Source of the DNA: an uncultured Clostridia bacterium | GTDB taxonomy: Bacteria; Bacillota; Clostridia; Oscillospirales; Butyricicoccaceae | Direction of reading: 5' to 3' | Length of the DNA stretch: 39,229 bases | Assembly (NCBI GenBank): GCA_945947915.1 | Contig: CAMEZQ010000017.1 | Span: 1 to 39,229 of the forward strand | In this document: positions 5,891 through 14,769 of the stretch, one piece after another | How positions within the stretch are numbered: position 1 is the first letter of the stretch | How the letters are laid out: the number at the start of each line of letters is the position of its first letter | Notes under the pieces: generated by a model | Databases searched by the model: none | The model's input: only the letters and a program-made list of their open reading frames with translations | Told to the model about the DNA's origin: nothing | Program-made: the position numbers and the translations under genes

Positions 5891-6244
5891 ATGGCAAGAG
5901 TAAAAGGCGCGATGATGACGCGCAAGAGAAGAAAGAAGATCATTAAGCAGGCCAAGGGCTTCTGGGGCTCCAAGAAGAACCACTACAAGATGGCCCATCA
6001 GCAGGTCATGAAGTCGGGCAACTATGCCTATGTCGGCAGAAAGCTGAAGAAGCGCGACTTCAGAAAGCTCTGGATCTCCAGAATTTCCGCTGCCTGCAAG
6101 CAGAACGACATCAACTATTCCCGCTTTATGAACGGCCTGAAGAGAGCCGGCATCGATCTGAACCGCAAGATGCTGTCCGAGATCGCCATCGCTGACGCCG
6201 AGGGCTTTGCCGCTCTGGTCGCCAAGGCCAAGGCTGCTCTTTAA
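5891..6244 (+). CDS. rplT: 50S ribosomal protein L20
   Basis: 117 residues. Standard L20 pattern: [40 protein letters not shown] and [20 protein letters not shown]. It is an early assembly protein binding 23S rRNA and, in Bacilli, the repressor of its own operon through the infC leader. Last gene of the operon, 28 bases after rpmI, followed by an intrinsic terminator. Confidence 0.97.
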   Translation: MARVKGAMMTRKRRKKIIKQAKGFWGSKKNHYKMAHQQVMKSGNYAYVGRKLKKRDFRKLWISRISAACKQNDINYSRFMNGLKRAGIDLNRKMLSEIAIADAEGFAALVAKAKAAL

Positions 6245-6258
6245 TCTGCCTTTTGATA

Positions 6259-6290
6259 AGCGCTGCTGTCTTTCAGCGGCGCTTTCTTTT
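6259..6290 (+). terminator. Terminator of infC-rpmI-rplT
   Basis: AGCGCTGCTG (6259-6268) pairs with CAGCGGCGCT (6274-6283) with one G-U pair. It is followed by TTCTTTTATT, 15 bases after the rplT stop. Confidence 0.85.
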
Positions 6291-6322
6291 ATTAACTGCC
6301 CCTTTACCAATGGAGGACCCCT

Positions 6323-6538
6323 ATGAGCAAAAAGAAGATCATTAAGATCATGACCATCATGACCATTCTGGCTGCCCTCTTCGGAACGCTGGCCGGCGTC
6401 ACCATGTTCGCCAACGCTTCCTGGGTCAATATCCTGGCCACCATCTGCACCCTGTGCAACGCTTTTATTGCCATGGTCCAGCTTCTGATGGTCAAGGAGG
6501 CCTACCGCGATTACGTCGATCCCGAAGACGACGAATGA
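6323..6538 (+). CDS. Small two-helix membrane protein, unknown
   Basis: 71 residues with GGAGG upstream of the ATG. A basic N-terminus (SKKKIIK) leads into a hydrophobic segment at about residues 8-30; a second spans about 33-57; the tail is acidic (YVDPEDDE). This gives a predicted helical hairpin with the charged tail probably in the cytoplasm. It is placed between the L20 terminator and its own terminator, so it is a separate short unit or fed by read-through. No family is recognised and no catalytic residues are visible. Confidence 0.7.
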   Translation: MSKKKIIKIMTIMTILAALFGTLAGVTMFANASWVNILATICTLCNAFIAMVQLLMVKEAYRDYVDPEDDE

Positions 6539-6558
6539 TCCCGCATACAGACGACATA

Positions 6559-6587
6559 AAACGGGCACCGGGTGCCCGTTTTCTTTT
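6559..6587 (+). terminator. Intrinsic terminator
   Basis: ACGGGCAC (6561-6568), loop CGG, GTGCCCGT (6572-6579), then TTTCTTTT. It ends the unit of the 71-residue membrane protein. Confidence 0.85.
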
Positions 6588-6606
6588 GCCCAAAAGCATT
6601 TATAGA

Positions 6607-6635
6607 TTGACAACTATCGATATATATTCTATAAT
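6607..6635 (+). promoter_or_regulatory. Consensus sigma-A promoter of the permease gene
   Basis: -35 TTGACA (6607-6612), 17-nt spacer, -10 TATAAT (6630-6635): a full consensus match in both boxes. Confidence 0.85.
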
Positions 6636-6642
6636 AGCCTCA

Positions 6643-6668
6643 GACAGATCGATTGGCATCGATCTGTC
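6643..6668 (+). promoter_or_regulatory. 11-bp palindrome at the transcription start of the permease gene
   Basis: GACAGATCGAT (6643-6653), TGGC, ATCGATCTGTC (6658-6668). It begins about 8 bases after the -10 box, at the expected +1. It has no T-run, so it is either an operator for a repressor blocking a consensus promoter or a stabilising 5' hairpin in the mRNA. Confidence 0.6.
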
Positions 6669-6695
6669 GCAAATGAAATATTTGGAGGCACTCTT

Positions 6696-7721
6696 ATGCA
6701 GATCTTCACAGACCTGTGGAATTTCATCCAGAACCAGATGCTGGGCATGCGCTGGCTGCATGACCTCACCGGCCGGCTGCTGACCGGGCTGAATGTGAAC
6801 ACCGCCGGGCATTGGGGCGGCGCCCTGCACTTTTTCATCTATGACGTCATCAAGATCGTCGTGCTGCTCTGCCTGCTGATCTACCTGGTCAGCTATATCC
6901 AGAGCTATTTCCCGCCCGAGCGCACCAAAAAGATCCTGGGCCGTTTCCACGGCCTGTGGGCCAATGCCGCCGCCGCTCTGCTGGGCACCGTCACCCCCTT
7001 CTGCTCCTGCTCGTCCATTCCCCTCTTTATCGGTTTTACCGGCGCCGGATTGCCGCTGGGCGTCACCTTTTCCTTTCTGATCTCCTCGCCCATGGTCGAT
7101 CTGGGCAGCCTGCTGCTGCTCACCGGGATCTTCGGCGGCAAGATCGCCCTGCTTTATGTGGTGCTGGGGCTGGTCATCGCCGTCGTCGGCGGCACAGTCA
7201 TTGAAAAGCTGCATATGGAAAAATACGTCGAGCCCTTCATCCTGGCCGCCCCCCGCATCGATGTGGAGGCGCCGTCCCTGTCGCCGGCCGAGCGCCGCAA
7301 CTATGCCGCCGCCCAGGTGCGTGAAACTTTGCGCAAGGTCTTCCCCTACATTCTGGCCGGCGTCGGCGTGGGCGCCGTCATCCACAACTGGATCCCGGCC
7401 CGCTGGGTGGAATCGGTGCTGGGCAGCCAAAATCCCCTGTCGGTGCTGCTGGCCGTGGCCGTGGGCGTGCCCATGTACGCCGATATTTTCGGCACGGTGC
7501 CCGTGGCCGAGGCGCTGCTGGCCAAGGGGGCTCTGCTTGGCACCGTACTGGCCTTCATGATGGCCGTCACCACCCTGTCGCTGCCCTCCATGATCATGCT
7601 GCGCAAGGCCATTCGTCCCCGCCTGCTGGCCCTGTTTATCGCTGTCTGCGTCATCGGCATTCTGATCGTTGGTTTCTTCTTCAATCTCTTTTCTCCGGTG
7701 CTGCTTTCAGGTATAATATAG
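6696..7721 (+). CDS. ArsP/DUF318-type permease (SO_0444/YraQ family)
   Basis: 341-residue integral membrane protein with about eight to ten hydrophobic segments. The family marker TPFCSCSSIPLFIGFTGAG lies at about residues 102-120, followed by FSFLISSPMVDLGSLLLLTG. A second pseudo-repeated half contains VAVGVPMYADIFGTVPVAEALLAKG. The family includes ArsP, which exports trivalent organoarsenicals, and permeases linked to other thiol-reactive or metal substrates; the Cys-Ser-Cys-Ser motif is the proposed binding site. ATG at 6696 with GGAGG nearby. Monocistronic or paired with the following SHOCT gene, behind a consensus promoter and a palindrome. The substrate cannot be told from sequence. Confidence 0.85.
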   Translation: MQIFTDLWNFIQNQMLGMRWLHDLTGRLLTGLNVNTAGHWGGALHFFIYDVIKIVVLLCLLIYLVSYIQSYFPPERTKKILGRFHGLWANAAAALLGTVTPFCSCSSIPLFIGFTGAGLPLGVTFSFLISSPMVDLGSLLLLTGIFGGKIALLYVVLGLVIAVVGGTVIEKLHMEKYVEPFILAAPRIDVEAPSLSPAERRNYAAAQVRETLRKVFPYILAGVGVGAVIHNWIPARWVESVLGSQNPLSVLLAVAVGVPMYADIFGTVPVAEALLAKGALLGTVLAFMMAVTTLSLPSMIMLRKAIRPRLLALFIAVCVIGILIVGFFFNLFSPVLLSGII

Positions 7722-7749
7722 AAAATACCCGAAAAAGGAGGAACTCCCC

Positions 7750-8121
7750 ATGCGCAGACGCGTCCGCGTGCGGCCTTCCAGGCCCGCCTCGATCCTTTCC
7801 CTGCTGGTGGGCATCGTCTTTTGCCTGCTGGGCATCTTCGTCATCATTCCCTCCGCCGGTCTCTTCGGCGTCTTCTGGACACTGGTGGCCGCCGGCATCA
7901 CTGCTGTCAACGCTCTGCCCCTCTTTGGCTCGAAGGAGGGCTATACCCGGGAGATCGTCATCGACGAGTCAGACGATCCGCACACCACCGGCCTCCCGGC
8001 CCTCCAGCCGGCATCCGACGCCGAACAGCGTCTGCGCGCCCTGCAGGACCTTTATACCAAGGGACTCATTACCCGCGACGAATACGACGAAAAGCGGGCC
8101 AAGATCCTCGACGAACTTTGA
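7750..8121 (+). CDS. SHOCT-domain small membrane protein
   Basis: 123 residues, start ATG after AAAAGGAGG. Two hydrophobic segments (about residues 14-34 and 37-55) form a hairpin. A variable acidic linker follows, then a C-terminal SHOCT motif: AEQRLRALQDLYTKGLITRDEYDEKRAKILDEL region, residues 91-123. SHOCT is a short C-terminal helix pair found in many small bacterial membrane proteins and thought to mediate oligomerisation. The gene starts 28 bases after the permease and ends at a shared terminator, so co-transcription with the permease is likely. Confidence 0.8.
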   Translation: MRRRVRVRPSRPASILSLLVGIVFCLLGIFVIIPSAGLFGVFWTLVAAGITAVNALPLFGSKEGYTREIVIDESDDPHTTGLPALQPASDAEQRLRALQDLYTKGLITRDEYDEKRAKILDEL

Positions 8122-8128
8122 TCTGCAA

Positions 8129-8160
8129 TCAAAAAGCCGCCCGATGGGGCGGCTTTTTTC
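8129..8160. terminator. Bidirectional intrinsic terminator
   Basis: AAAAAGCCGCCC (8131-8142), loop GATG, GGGCGGCTTTTTT (8147-8159). It separates the converging SHOCT gene and lipoprotein gene. Confidence 0.9.
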
Positions 8161-8176
8161 ATGTCATCCGGCAAAA

Positions 8177-9121
8177 TCAGCGCAGATCGAAGGTATAGCG
8201 ATAGGCTGGCTCGGCTCGTCCTTCCAGCCCGACCTCGATAACGACGGCGTCGGCGCCGGCGCTGCGCAGGTATTCCGCCGTTTCGCCGTCCTCCATAATG
8301 GTATCGACCAGCGCGCCGCAGCGCTGCTCCAGCTCGGCTTCAAACTGTGCGGGGTCGTCAGGGTCGTCGGCCGAAGCCATACGGATGTAGAGAACCGGGT
8401 CGGTCTCGGTGATGCCGAAATGGGTCAGCACAAAGGAAGGCAGCTGCTGACTGCCGACAGCGGCGAAGGCAAAGTAATCGGCATTGATCTGTCCGGCACA
8501 GGTATAGGCCATGGTCTGGGCCGCCCGTTCGCCGGCCGGCTGCCAATCGATGGTATCGTAGAATTCACTGAAATCACCGCCGTTGGGCAGCAGTTCCAGA
8601 CTTCGATGGTTGCGCGGCGTGTCGCTGCCCTTTTCGTAAAAGTCCAAATCGACCTGCGCCAGCCTGTAATAGCCCACCGTGGTATTTTCCAGCGCGTCCA
8701 CGGCCGACTGGAAGATGCGGTCGAGGGCCTCGGCCTCGTGATCCAACGCCGCCGGGTCGTAGGATACGCGGGCCGTGACGGCGATCTGGCGGAACCACTT
8801 CTGGTCGTGCAGCTCGTTCATCTTCATCAGCTGGCGGCATTCCATGGCAGCCTCTGAAAGGGCGGGGTCAGTCTGGCTGCCGGCCCAGTCCAGAAAGGCC
8901 GATTCCAGCACGCCGTACATTTCGGTGTTGTCCATGGCCGAAAGCAGCGTGACCACCTGCCGGGCATAGGCCTCGCGCTCGCTCTCACTGTGGGCCTCGT
9001 TATAGGCCCGGATCTCGTCGGGCGTGGGCAGCTCGGTCAGCTCTGGCTCCGATCCACAGGCGGCCAGCAGGCTCAGCAGGCAAGCCAAAATCAGAACCCA
9101 TGTAAAAACAGACTTTTTCAT
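8177..9121 (-). CDS. Lipoprotein of unknown function
   Basis: 314 residues with a lipoprotein signal: MKKS, a hydrophobic core and the lipobox LLAAC, with Cys22 the expected lipidated residue. The mature part is acidic and predicted mainly helical in its first half (SESEREAYARQVVTLLSAMD, then long Ala/Leu/Glu stretches) and mixed in its second half. No enzyme motif or named family is recognised. It would sit on the outer face of the cytoplasmic membrane. ATG at 9121 with AAAGGAG upstream, its own promoter and terminators on both sides: a single-gene unit. Confidence 0.8.
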   Translation of the reverse strand: MKKSVFTWVLILACLLSLLAACGSEPELTELPTPDEIRAYNEAHSESEREAYARQVVTLLSAMDNTEMYGVLESAFLDWAGSQTDPALSEAAMECRQLMKMNELHDQKWFRQIAVTARVSYDPAALDHEAEALDRIFQSAVDALENTTVGYYRLAQVDLDFYEKGSDTPRNHRSLELLPNGGDFSEFYDTIDWQPAGERAAQTMAYTCAGQINADYFAFAAVGSQQLPSFVLTHFGITETDPVLYIRMASADDPDDPAQFEAELEQRCGALVDTIMEDGETAEYLRSAGADAVVIEVGLEGRAEPAYRYTFDLR

Positions 9122-9168
9122 ATGCCTTCTCCTTTCACGATTTTTAATTTATGTGTTTTCGTTTTTTA

Positions 9169-9197
9169 ATTTTAACATATTTTTTATCTAATTTCAA
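9169..9197 (-). promoter_or_regulatory. Promoter of the lipoprotein gene
   Basis: Minus strand -35 TTGAAA (9197-9192), 17-nt spacer, -10 TAAAAT (9174-9169), in an AT-rich stretch. Confidence 0.6.
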
Positions 9198-9217
9198 TAT
9201 CTGATCTCCGCATACGC

Positions 9218-9256
9218 AAAAAGCCGCTGCCGGTTTGTTCCGGCAGCGGCTTTTTT
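9218..9256. terminator. Intrinsic terminator of nifJ
   Basis: GCCGCTGCCGG (9223-9233), loop TTTGTT, CCGGCAGCGGC (9240-9250), with A5 before and T6 after, so it can act in both directions. It lies about 57 bases past the nifJ stop. Confidence 0.88.
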
Positions 9257-9312
9257 CAATTTAAGCTATATCACTGTCTTCCCATGGGGGAAACCAGCGG
9301 GCTGGGACTGAA

Positions 9313-12300
9313 TCAGTCCTGGGCCTTCTTGACCAGACGGTCATACTTGGCCTTGGCGTTGTCCTCAGCAAGCTGGAACAGGACCTTGGCGCGCTCGGGG
9401 AAGGATCTTGTCAGCGCGGTGTAACGAGCCTCGCCGCCGATGAACTCCTGATAGGAGCCGGTGGGCGCCTTGCTGTCCAGAACGAAGCCGTTCTTGCCCT
9501 CGGCAGCCACTCTGGGATCGTAGCGGAACAGATGCCAGTAGCCGGCGTCGACAGCCTTCTTGATCTCCTTCTGGGAGTTGGTCATGCCGCCCTTGATGGA
9601 GTGCATCTCGCAGGGCGCGTAGCCGATGACCAGCGAGGGGCCGTTGTAGCTCTCGGCCTCGACGATGGCCTTGACGGTCTGCTGCTGGTTGGCGCCCATG
9701 CCGACCTGTGCGACGTAGACGTAACCATACTGCATGGCGATGGCCGCCAGATCCTTCTTGGCGATGGCCTTACCGGAAGCCGCGAACTGGGCGACCTGAC
9801 CGATGTTGGAGGCCTTGGAAGCCTGACCGCCGGTGTTGGAGTAAACTTCGGTATCGAAGACGAAGACGTTGACATCCTCGCCGGAAGCCAGGACGTGATC
9901 CAGGCCGCCGTAGCCGATATCATAAGCCCAGCCGTCGCCGCCGAAGATCCAGATGGTCTTCTTGTTCAGGAAGTCCTTGTTGCCATAGATGGCCTTGCAC
10001 AGGTCGAAGCCCTTCTCGACGCCCTTCTCGATGATGGGCAGCAGAGCCTTGACGGCTTCCTTGCACTTGGCGGCGTCGTTCATGTTGTCGATCCAGTTCT
10101 GGCAGGCAGCCTTGACTTCGTCGCACTCAGCCTTCTCAGCCAGCTCAGCGACCTGATTCTTCAGGCGGTTGCGCATCTGCTTGACGGCTGTGGCCATGCC
10201 CAGACCATACTCGGCGTTATCTTCGAACAGCGAGTTGGCCCAAGCGGGACCCTTGCCTTCCTTGTTGACGGTGTAGGGCATCGCGGGAGCCGAACCGCCC
10301 CAGATGGAGGAGCAGCCGGTGGCGTTGGCAACATACATTCTGTCGCCGAAGAGCTGTGTGACCAGGCGGGCATAAGCCGTCTCGACGCAGCCGGCGCAGG
10401 CGCCCGAGAACTCGAGCAGGGGCTGCTTGAACTGGGAGCCCTTGACGGTGTTTTCAGCAAAGGGCAGAGCCTTGTCGGAGACCTTCTCGACGCAGTAATT
10501 GAAGACTTCCTGCTGCGCGGCCTGGCTCTCCTGGGGCTGCATCGACAGCGCACCGACGGGGCAGGCGCCGACGCAGACACCGCAGCCCATGCAGTCGAGG
10601 GGCGAAACGGTCATGGCGAACTGATACTCTTCGCAGCCCTTGCCGATCATCTGCTTGGAAGCCAGAGCGGCGGGGGCGTTCTTGACCTCTTCAGCGGTCA
10701 GCGCGAAGGGACGGATGGTGGCGTGCGAGCAGACCAGCGCGCACTGGTTGCACTGGATGCACTTCTGGGCATCCCAGGCGGGAACGTCGACGGCGACGCC
10801 GCGCTTCTCGTAAGCCGAACCGCCCGAGGGGAATGTGCCGTCTTCCATGCCGACGAAGGTGGAAACGGGCAGATCGTCGCCCTTCTGAGCCGAAACGGGG
10901 ATCAGGATGTCCTTGACGAACTTGACCAGTTCGGGTCTGTTGCCTTCGACAACAGGCGCGGCGGTATCGTCTTCCAGATCAGCCCAGGCGGCGGGGACAT
11001 CGATCTTGACCAGCGCGTCAACGCCGGCGTCGATGGCCTTGTAGTTCATGTTGACGATGTCTTCGCCCTTCTTCATGTAGGACTTCTTGGCAGCTTCCTT
11101 CATGTAGGTGACGGCTTCGTCGATGGGAATGATATCAGCCAGCTTGAAGAAGGCCGACTGGAGGATGGTGTTGGTGCGCTTGCCCATACCGATCTCACGG
11201 GCCAGGTCGATGGCGTTGACGGTATAGAACTGGATGTTGTTCTTGGCGATGTAAGCCTTCATCTTGTTGGGCAGATGATGCTCGATCTCTTCCATGTTCC
11301 ACTGGCAGTTGAGCAGGAAGGTACCGCCGGGCTTGACATCCTGGACCATGTCGTACTTGCCGACATAGGAGGGATTATGGCAGGCAACGAAGTTGGCCTT
11401 GTTGATGTAATAGGGGCTCTTGATGGGCTTGTCGCCGAAACGCAGGTGGGAAACGGTGATGCCGCCGGTCTTCTTTGAGTCGTAGGCGAAGTAGGCCTGG
11501 GCATACTTGTCGGTGTGGTCGCCGATGATCTTGATGGAGTTCTTGTTGGCGCCGACGGTGCCGTCACCGCCCAGACCCCAGAACTTGCACTCGATGGTGC
11601 CCTCGGCAGCGGTGTTGGGGGAGACCTTTTCGTCCAGGGACAGGTGGGTCACATCGTCCACGATGCCGATGGTGAACTCATGCTTGGGAGCGTCCTTAGC
11701 CAGCTCCTCGTACACAGCGAACACGGAAGCGGGATGGGTGTCCTTGGAACCCAGACCGTAACGACCGCCGATGACAGTCACGTCGCTGCGGCCGGCCTTG
11801 GCCAGAGCCATAACCACGTCCTGATACAGAGGCTCGCCCTGAGAGCCGGGCTCCTTGGTGCGGTCCAGAACAGCGATCTTCTTGGCGGTGGCGGGGATGG
11901 CCTCCAGCAGCTTCTCAGCGCAGAAGGGACGGAACAGGCGGACCTTCACCAGGCCGACCTTCTCGCCGTGGGCGTTCAGGTAGTCGATGACTTCCTCGGC
12001 CACGTCGCAGATGGAGCCCATGGCGATGATGACGTGCTCAGCGTCGGGAGCGCCGTAGTAGTTGAACAGCTTGTAATCAGTGCCCAGCTTGGCATTGATC
12101 TTGTCCATGTACTTCTCCACCACGGCGGGCAGGGCCTCGTAGTAGGGGTTGCAGGCCTCGCGGTGCTGGAAGAAGATATCGCCGTTCTCGTGAGAGCCGC
12201 GCATGTTGGGGCGCTCAGGATTCAGGGCGTGCTTGCGGAACGCCTCGACAGCGTCCATGTCGCACATCTCCTTCAGGTCCTCGTAATCCCACACGGCGAC

Positions 12301-12846
12301 CTTCTGGATCTCGTGAGAGGTACGGAAACCGTCGAAGAAGTTGATGAAGGGAACGCGGCCCTCAATGGCGGCCAGATGGGCCACGGGAGCCAGGTCCATG
12401 ATCTCCTGGGGATCGTTCTCGCACAGCATGGCGAAGCCGGTCTGGCGGCAGGCCATGACGTCGGAGTGGTCACCAAAGATGTTCAGGGCGTGGGTGGAAA
12501 CGGTACGGGCGGAGACATGGAACACGCAGGGCAGCAGCTCGCCGGCGATCTTGTACATATTGGGGATCATCAGCAGCAGACCCTGAGAGGCTGTATAGGT
12601 GGTGGTCAGCGCACCGGCAGCCAGCGAACCGTGAACGGCGCCGGCGGCACCGCCCTCCGACTGCATCTCGACGACCTTGACTTCCTGGCCGAAGATGTTC
12701 TTCAGACCGTTGGCAGCCCACTGGTCGGTGTAGTCAGCCATGGGGGACGAAGGGGTGATGGGGTAAATGGCTGCGACATCGGTAAACGCATAAGAAGCGT
12801 GTGCCGCAGCCATGTTACCATCCATAGTTTTCATTTTTCTTGCCAT
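9313..12846 (-). CDS. nifJ: Pyruvate:ferredoxin (flavodoxin) oxidoreductase
   Basis: 1177-residue single-chain enzyme converting pyruvate + CoA to acetyl-CoA + CO2 while reducing ferredoxin, central to anaerobic clostridial metabolism. Order: N-terminal pyrimidine-binding-like domain (residues 1-250, beginning MARKMKTMDGNMAAAHASYAF, the usual start), CoA/transketolase-C-like domain, gamma domain (about 420-610), a 2[4Fe-4S] ferredoxin domain with CIQCNQCALVC (about 695) and CMGCGVCVGACP (about 750), then the TPP domain. The third cluster ligands appear as CAGC near residue 817 and the Cys of YAPCEMH. TPP/Mg binding is seen in GDGWAYDIGYGG (about 967) and SNTGGQASK. Full length, monocistronic, with a start preceded by GGAGGA. 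Confidence 0.97.
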   Translation of the reverse strand: MARKMKTMDGNMAAAHASYAFTDVAAIYPITPSSPMADYTDQWAANGLKNIFGQEVKVVEMQSEGGAAGAVHGSLAAGALTTTYTASQGLLLMIPNMYKIAGELLPCVFHVSARTVSTHALNIFGDHSDVMACRQTGFAMLCENDPQEIMDLAPVAHLAAIEGRVPFINFFDGFRTSHEIQKVAVWDYEDLKEMCDMDAVEAFRKHALNPERPNMRGSHENGDIFFQHREACNPYYEALPAVVEKYMDKINAKLGTDYKLFNYYGAPDAEHVIIAMGSICDVAEEVIDYLNAHGEKVGLVKVRLFRPFCAEKLLEAIPATAKKIAVLDRTKEPGSQGEPLYQDVVMALAKAGRSDVTVIGGRYGLGSKDTHPASVFAVYEELAKDAPKHEFTIGIVDDVTHLSLDEKVSPNTAAEGTIECKFWGLGGDGTVGANKNSIKIIGDHTDKYAQAYFAYDSKKTGGITVSHLRFGDKPIKSPYYINKANFVACHNPSYVGKYDMVQDVKPGGTFLLNCQWNMEEIEHHLPNKMKAYIAKNNIQFYTVNAIDLAREIGMGKRTNTILQSAFFKLADIIPIDEAVTYMKEAAKKSYMKKGEDIVNMNYKAIDAGVDALVKIDVPAAWADLEDDTAAPVVEGNRPELVKFVKDILIPVSAQKGDDLPVSTFVGMEDGTFPSGGSAYEKRGVAVDVPAWDAQKCIQCNQCALVCSHATIRPFALTAEEVKNAPAALASKQMIGKGCEEYQFAMTVSPLDCMGCGVCVGACPVGALSMQPQESQAAQQEVFNYCVEKVSDKALPFAENTVKGSQFKQPLLEFSGACAGCVETAYARLVTQLFGDRMYVANATGCSSIWGGSAPAMPYTVNKEGKGPAWANSLFEDNAEYGLGMATAVKQMRNRLKNQVAELAEKAECDEVKAACQNWIDNMNDAAKCKEAVKALLPIIEKGVEKGFDLCKAIYGNKDFLNKKTIWIFGGDGWAYDIGYGGLDHVLASGEDVNVFVFDTEVYSNTGGQASKASNIGQVAQFAASGKAIAKKDLAAIAMQYGYVYVAQVGMGANQQQTVKAIVEAESYNGPSLVIGYAPCEMHSIKGGMTNSQKEIKKAVDAGYWHLFRYDPRVAAEGKNGFVLDSKAPTGSYQEFIGGEARYTALTRSFPERAKVLFQLAEDNAKAKYDRLVKKAQD

Positions 12847-12909
12847 GAGTGGATTTCTCCTCCTTCATAATTATATGGTCAAAATTGAAAAACCTAAACC
12901 ATCAGCAAT

Positions 12910-12938
12910 ATTTTATCAAAGTTCGCTCCCAAAGTAAA
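12910..12938 (-). promoter_or_regulatory. Candidate promoter of nifJ
   Basis: Minus strand -35 TTTACT (12938-12933), 17-nt spacer, -10 TAAAAT (12915-12910). The -35 matches at 4 of 6 positions. A second TATAAT (12878-12873) closer to the gene lacks a -35. Confidence 0.5.
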
Positions 12939-13068
12939 CCGTTTCCGCCGAAAATCAAGATGAATTTTTTATATACCCGCGTCAAAAGCCCGCGTTTTCC
13001 TTTATCACTGTGAAGTATTGCAAAAAACGGCCGGCGCCGCTCCCCGGCGCGCATCTCTCCGGAAGCGC
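12939..13068. other. Divergent intergenic region between nifJ and comM
   Basis: Between the two promoters nothing coding is seen. The sequence changes from AT-rich (12940-13020) to GC-rich (13028-13065), including the short palindromic GCGCC/GGCGC stretch at 13035-13050. No terminator is visible. Confidence 0.5.
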
Positions 13069-13097
13069 TTGCCAAGGGCCGCAGAATATAGTAAAAT
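13069..13097 (+). promoter_or_regulatory. Promoter of comM
   Basis: -35 TTGCCA (13069-13074), 17-nt spacer, -10 TAAAAT (13092-13097), 75 bases before the start codon. Confidence 0.6.
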
Positions 13098-13171
13098 AGA
13101 AAAAACCAAACGCCTGTTTTATTTTTTATCACCGACTGTTCCCGCATATTCTGGATACTGAGAGGTGTACC

Positions 13172-14698
13172 ATGGTCGTCAAAGTCAACACATCGGGCAT
13201 ACTGGGCATCGAAGGCCGCCCGGTCGTCTGCGAGTGCGATCTCTCGCCCGGCGTCGCCCGCTTCGATATCGTCGGCCTGCCCGACGCATCGGTCAAGGAA
13301 TCCCAGGACCGCGTGCGGGCCGCCATGAAAAACAGCGGCTACGCCTTCCCGCTGCGCCGCATCACCATCAACCTGGCGCCGGCTGATCTGAAAAAAGAGG
13401 GTCCGGTCTATGATCTGGCCATTCTGGTGGGCATCATGGCCGGCTCGGGCCAGATCGAGCCGCCGCCCGAGGACTGCTGCTTTATGGGCGAGCTTTCGCT
13501 GACCGGCGAGATCCGCCCCCTGTCGGGCGTGCTGCCCATGGTGCTGGCTGCTCAGGAGGCCGGGATGCGCTCGGTCTTTCTGCCCCGCGGCAACGCCCGG
13601 GAGGCCTCCCATGTGCTGGGCATCGATATCTATCCGGTTTCCAGCATCTCCGAGCTGATCGACCATCTGACCGGCCGCAGCCTGCTCCGCCCGGTGCCGC
13701 CGACCGCCTTCGCGCCCACCCGGGGCAGCTATCCGGATTTCCGGCACATCATGGGGCAGAAGAGCGTCAAGCGGGCCATGGAGATCGCCGCCGCCGGCGG
13801 CCACAATATCCTGATGATCGGCCCGCCCGGCTCGGGCAAGAGCATGATCGCCAAGAGCCTGCCCTCCATCCTGCCCGACATCACGGCCGAGGAGGCGCTG
13901 GAGACCACCAAGGTCTACTCGGTGGCCGGTCTTCTGGGGCCGGATCACCCGGTGGTCACCTCCCGTCCCTTCCGCGCGCCCCATCACACCGTTTCGGCCG
14001 TGGGCATGGCCGGCGGCGGCGCCGTTCCCAAGCCGGGAGAGATCTCGCTGGCCAACAATGGGGTCTTATTTCTCGATGAGCTGCCCGAATTCGCCAAATC
14101 GGCCCTGGAGGTACTGCGCCAGCCGCTGGAAGACGGGCAGATCACCATCTCCCGCGCCGCCGGCACCCGCACCTATCCGGGCCATATCATGCTGGTCTGC
14201 GCCATGAACCCCTGCCGCTGCGGCTACTACGGCCAGCCGGGCGGCAAATGCACCTGCACGGCCCGGTCCATCCGGCAGTATATGTCCAAGGTATCCGGCC
14301 CGCTGATGGACCGCATCGATATCCACGTCAACGTGCCGGCCGTCGATTACGACAGCCTGGAGCGCCGCGCCGAGGAGGAGCCCTCCAGCGAGATCCTCCG
14401 CCGGGTGACGGCGGCCCGCCGGCTGCAGGGCGACCGCTACGCCGGCCTGGGCATCACCTGCAACGCCCAGCTCCCGCCCTCTCTGATGAGCCGGTTCTGC
14501 ACCCCCACGGAGGAGGCCCGCGCCCTGCTGCGCCGCGCCTTTGACACCCTGGGCCTGACGGCCCGGTCCCACGACAAGATCCTGCGGCTGGCCCGCACCA
14601 TCGCCGACCTGGCCGGCAGCGCGGAGATCGGCCTGCCCCATGTGGCCGAGGCCATCCAGCTCCGCTCCCTCGACCGCAGTTCCTATATCAATTACTGA
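13172..14698 (+). CDS. comM: YifB/ComM-family Mg-chelatase-like AAA+ ATPase
   Basis: 508 residues. ComM is a hexameric helicase that promotes branch migration during integration of transformed DNA in naturally competent bacteria; its role in Clostridia is unproven. The N-terminal ChlI-like domain begins MVVKVNTSGILGIEGRPVVCECD and contains GLPDASVKESQDRVRAA. The ATPase core has Walker A GPPGSGKS (about residue 220), Walker B VLFLDELPEF (about 300) and MNPCRCGYYG followed by a CTCT Cys pair, a family-typical putative zinc-binding region. The C-terminal Mg-chelatase domain follows with ARTIADLAGS. The length is normal. The ribosome site AGAGGTG is four to five bases from the ATG. Confidence 0.93.
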   Translation: MVVKVNTSGILGIEGRPVVCECDLSPGVARFDIVGLPDASVKESQDRVRAAMKNSGYAFPLRRITINLAPADLKKEGPVYDLAILVGIMAGSGQIEPPPEDCCFMGELSLTGEIRPLSGVLPMVLAAQEAGMRSVFLPRGNAREASHVLGIDIYPVSSISELIDHLTGRSLLRPVPPTAFAPTRGSYPDFRHIMGQKSVKRAMEIAAAGGHNILMIGPPGSGKSMIAKSLPSILPDITAEEALETTKVYSVAGLLGPDHPVVTSRPFRAPHHTVSAVGMAGGGAVPKPGEISLANNGVLFLDELPEFAKSALEVLRQPLEDGQITISRAAGTRTYPGHIMLVCAMNPCRCGYYGQPGGKCTCTARSIRQYMSKVSGPLMDRIDIHVNVPAVDYDSLERRAEEEPSSEILRRVTAARRLQGDRYAGLGITCNAQLPPSLMSRFCTPTEEARALLRRAFDTLGLTARSHDKILRLARTIADLAGSAEIGLPHVAEAIQLRSLDRSSYINY

Positions 14699-14769
14699 AG
14701 CTGTCCGAGCCGGCCGCGCGCCTTTCCCTGCCGGCGCCGCGCGGCCCATGCTCACGCAAAGGAGATCCT

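Noticed and set aside
9532..12870. Two long plus-strand open frames opposite nifJ
   Set aside because: nifJ has full family motifs; these frames are its complement and start without ribosome sites.
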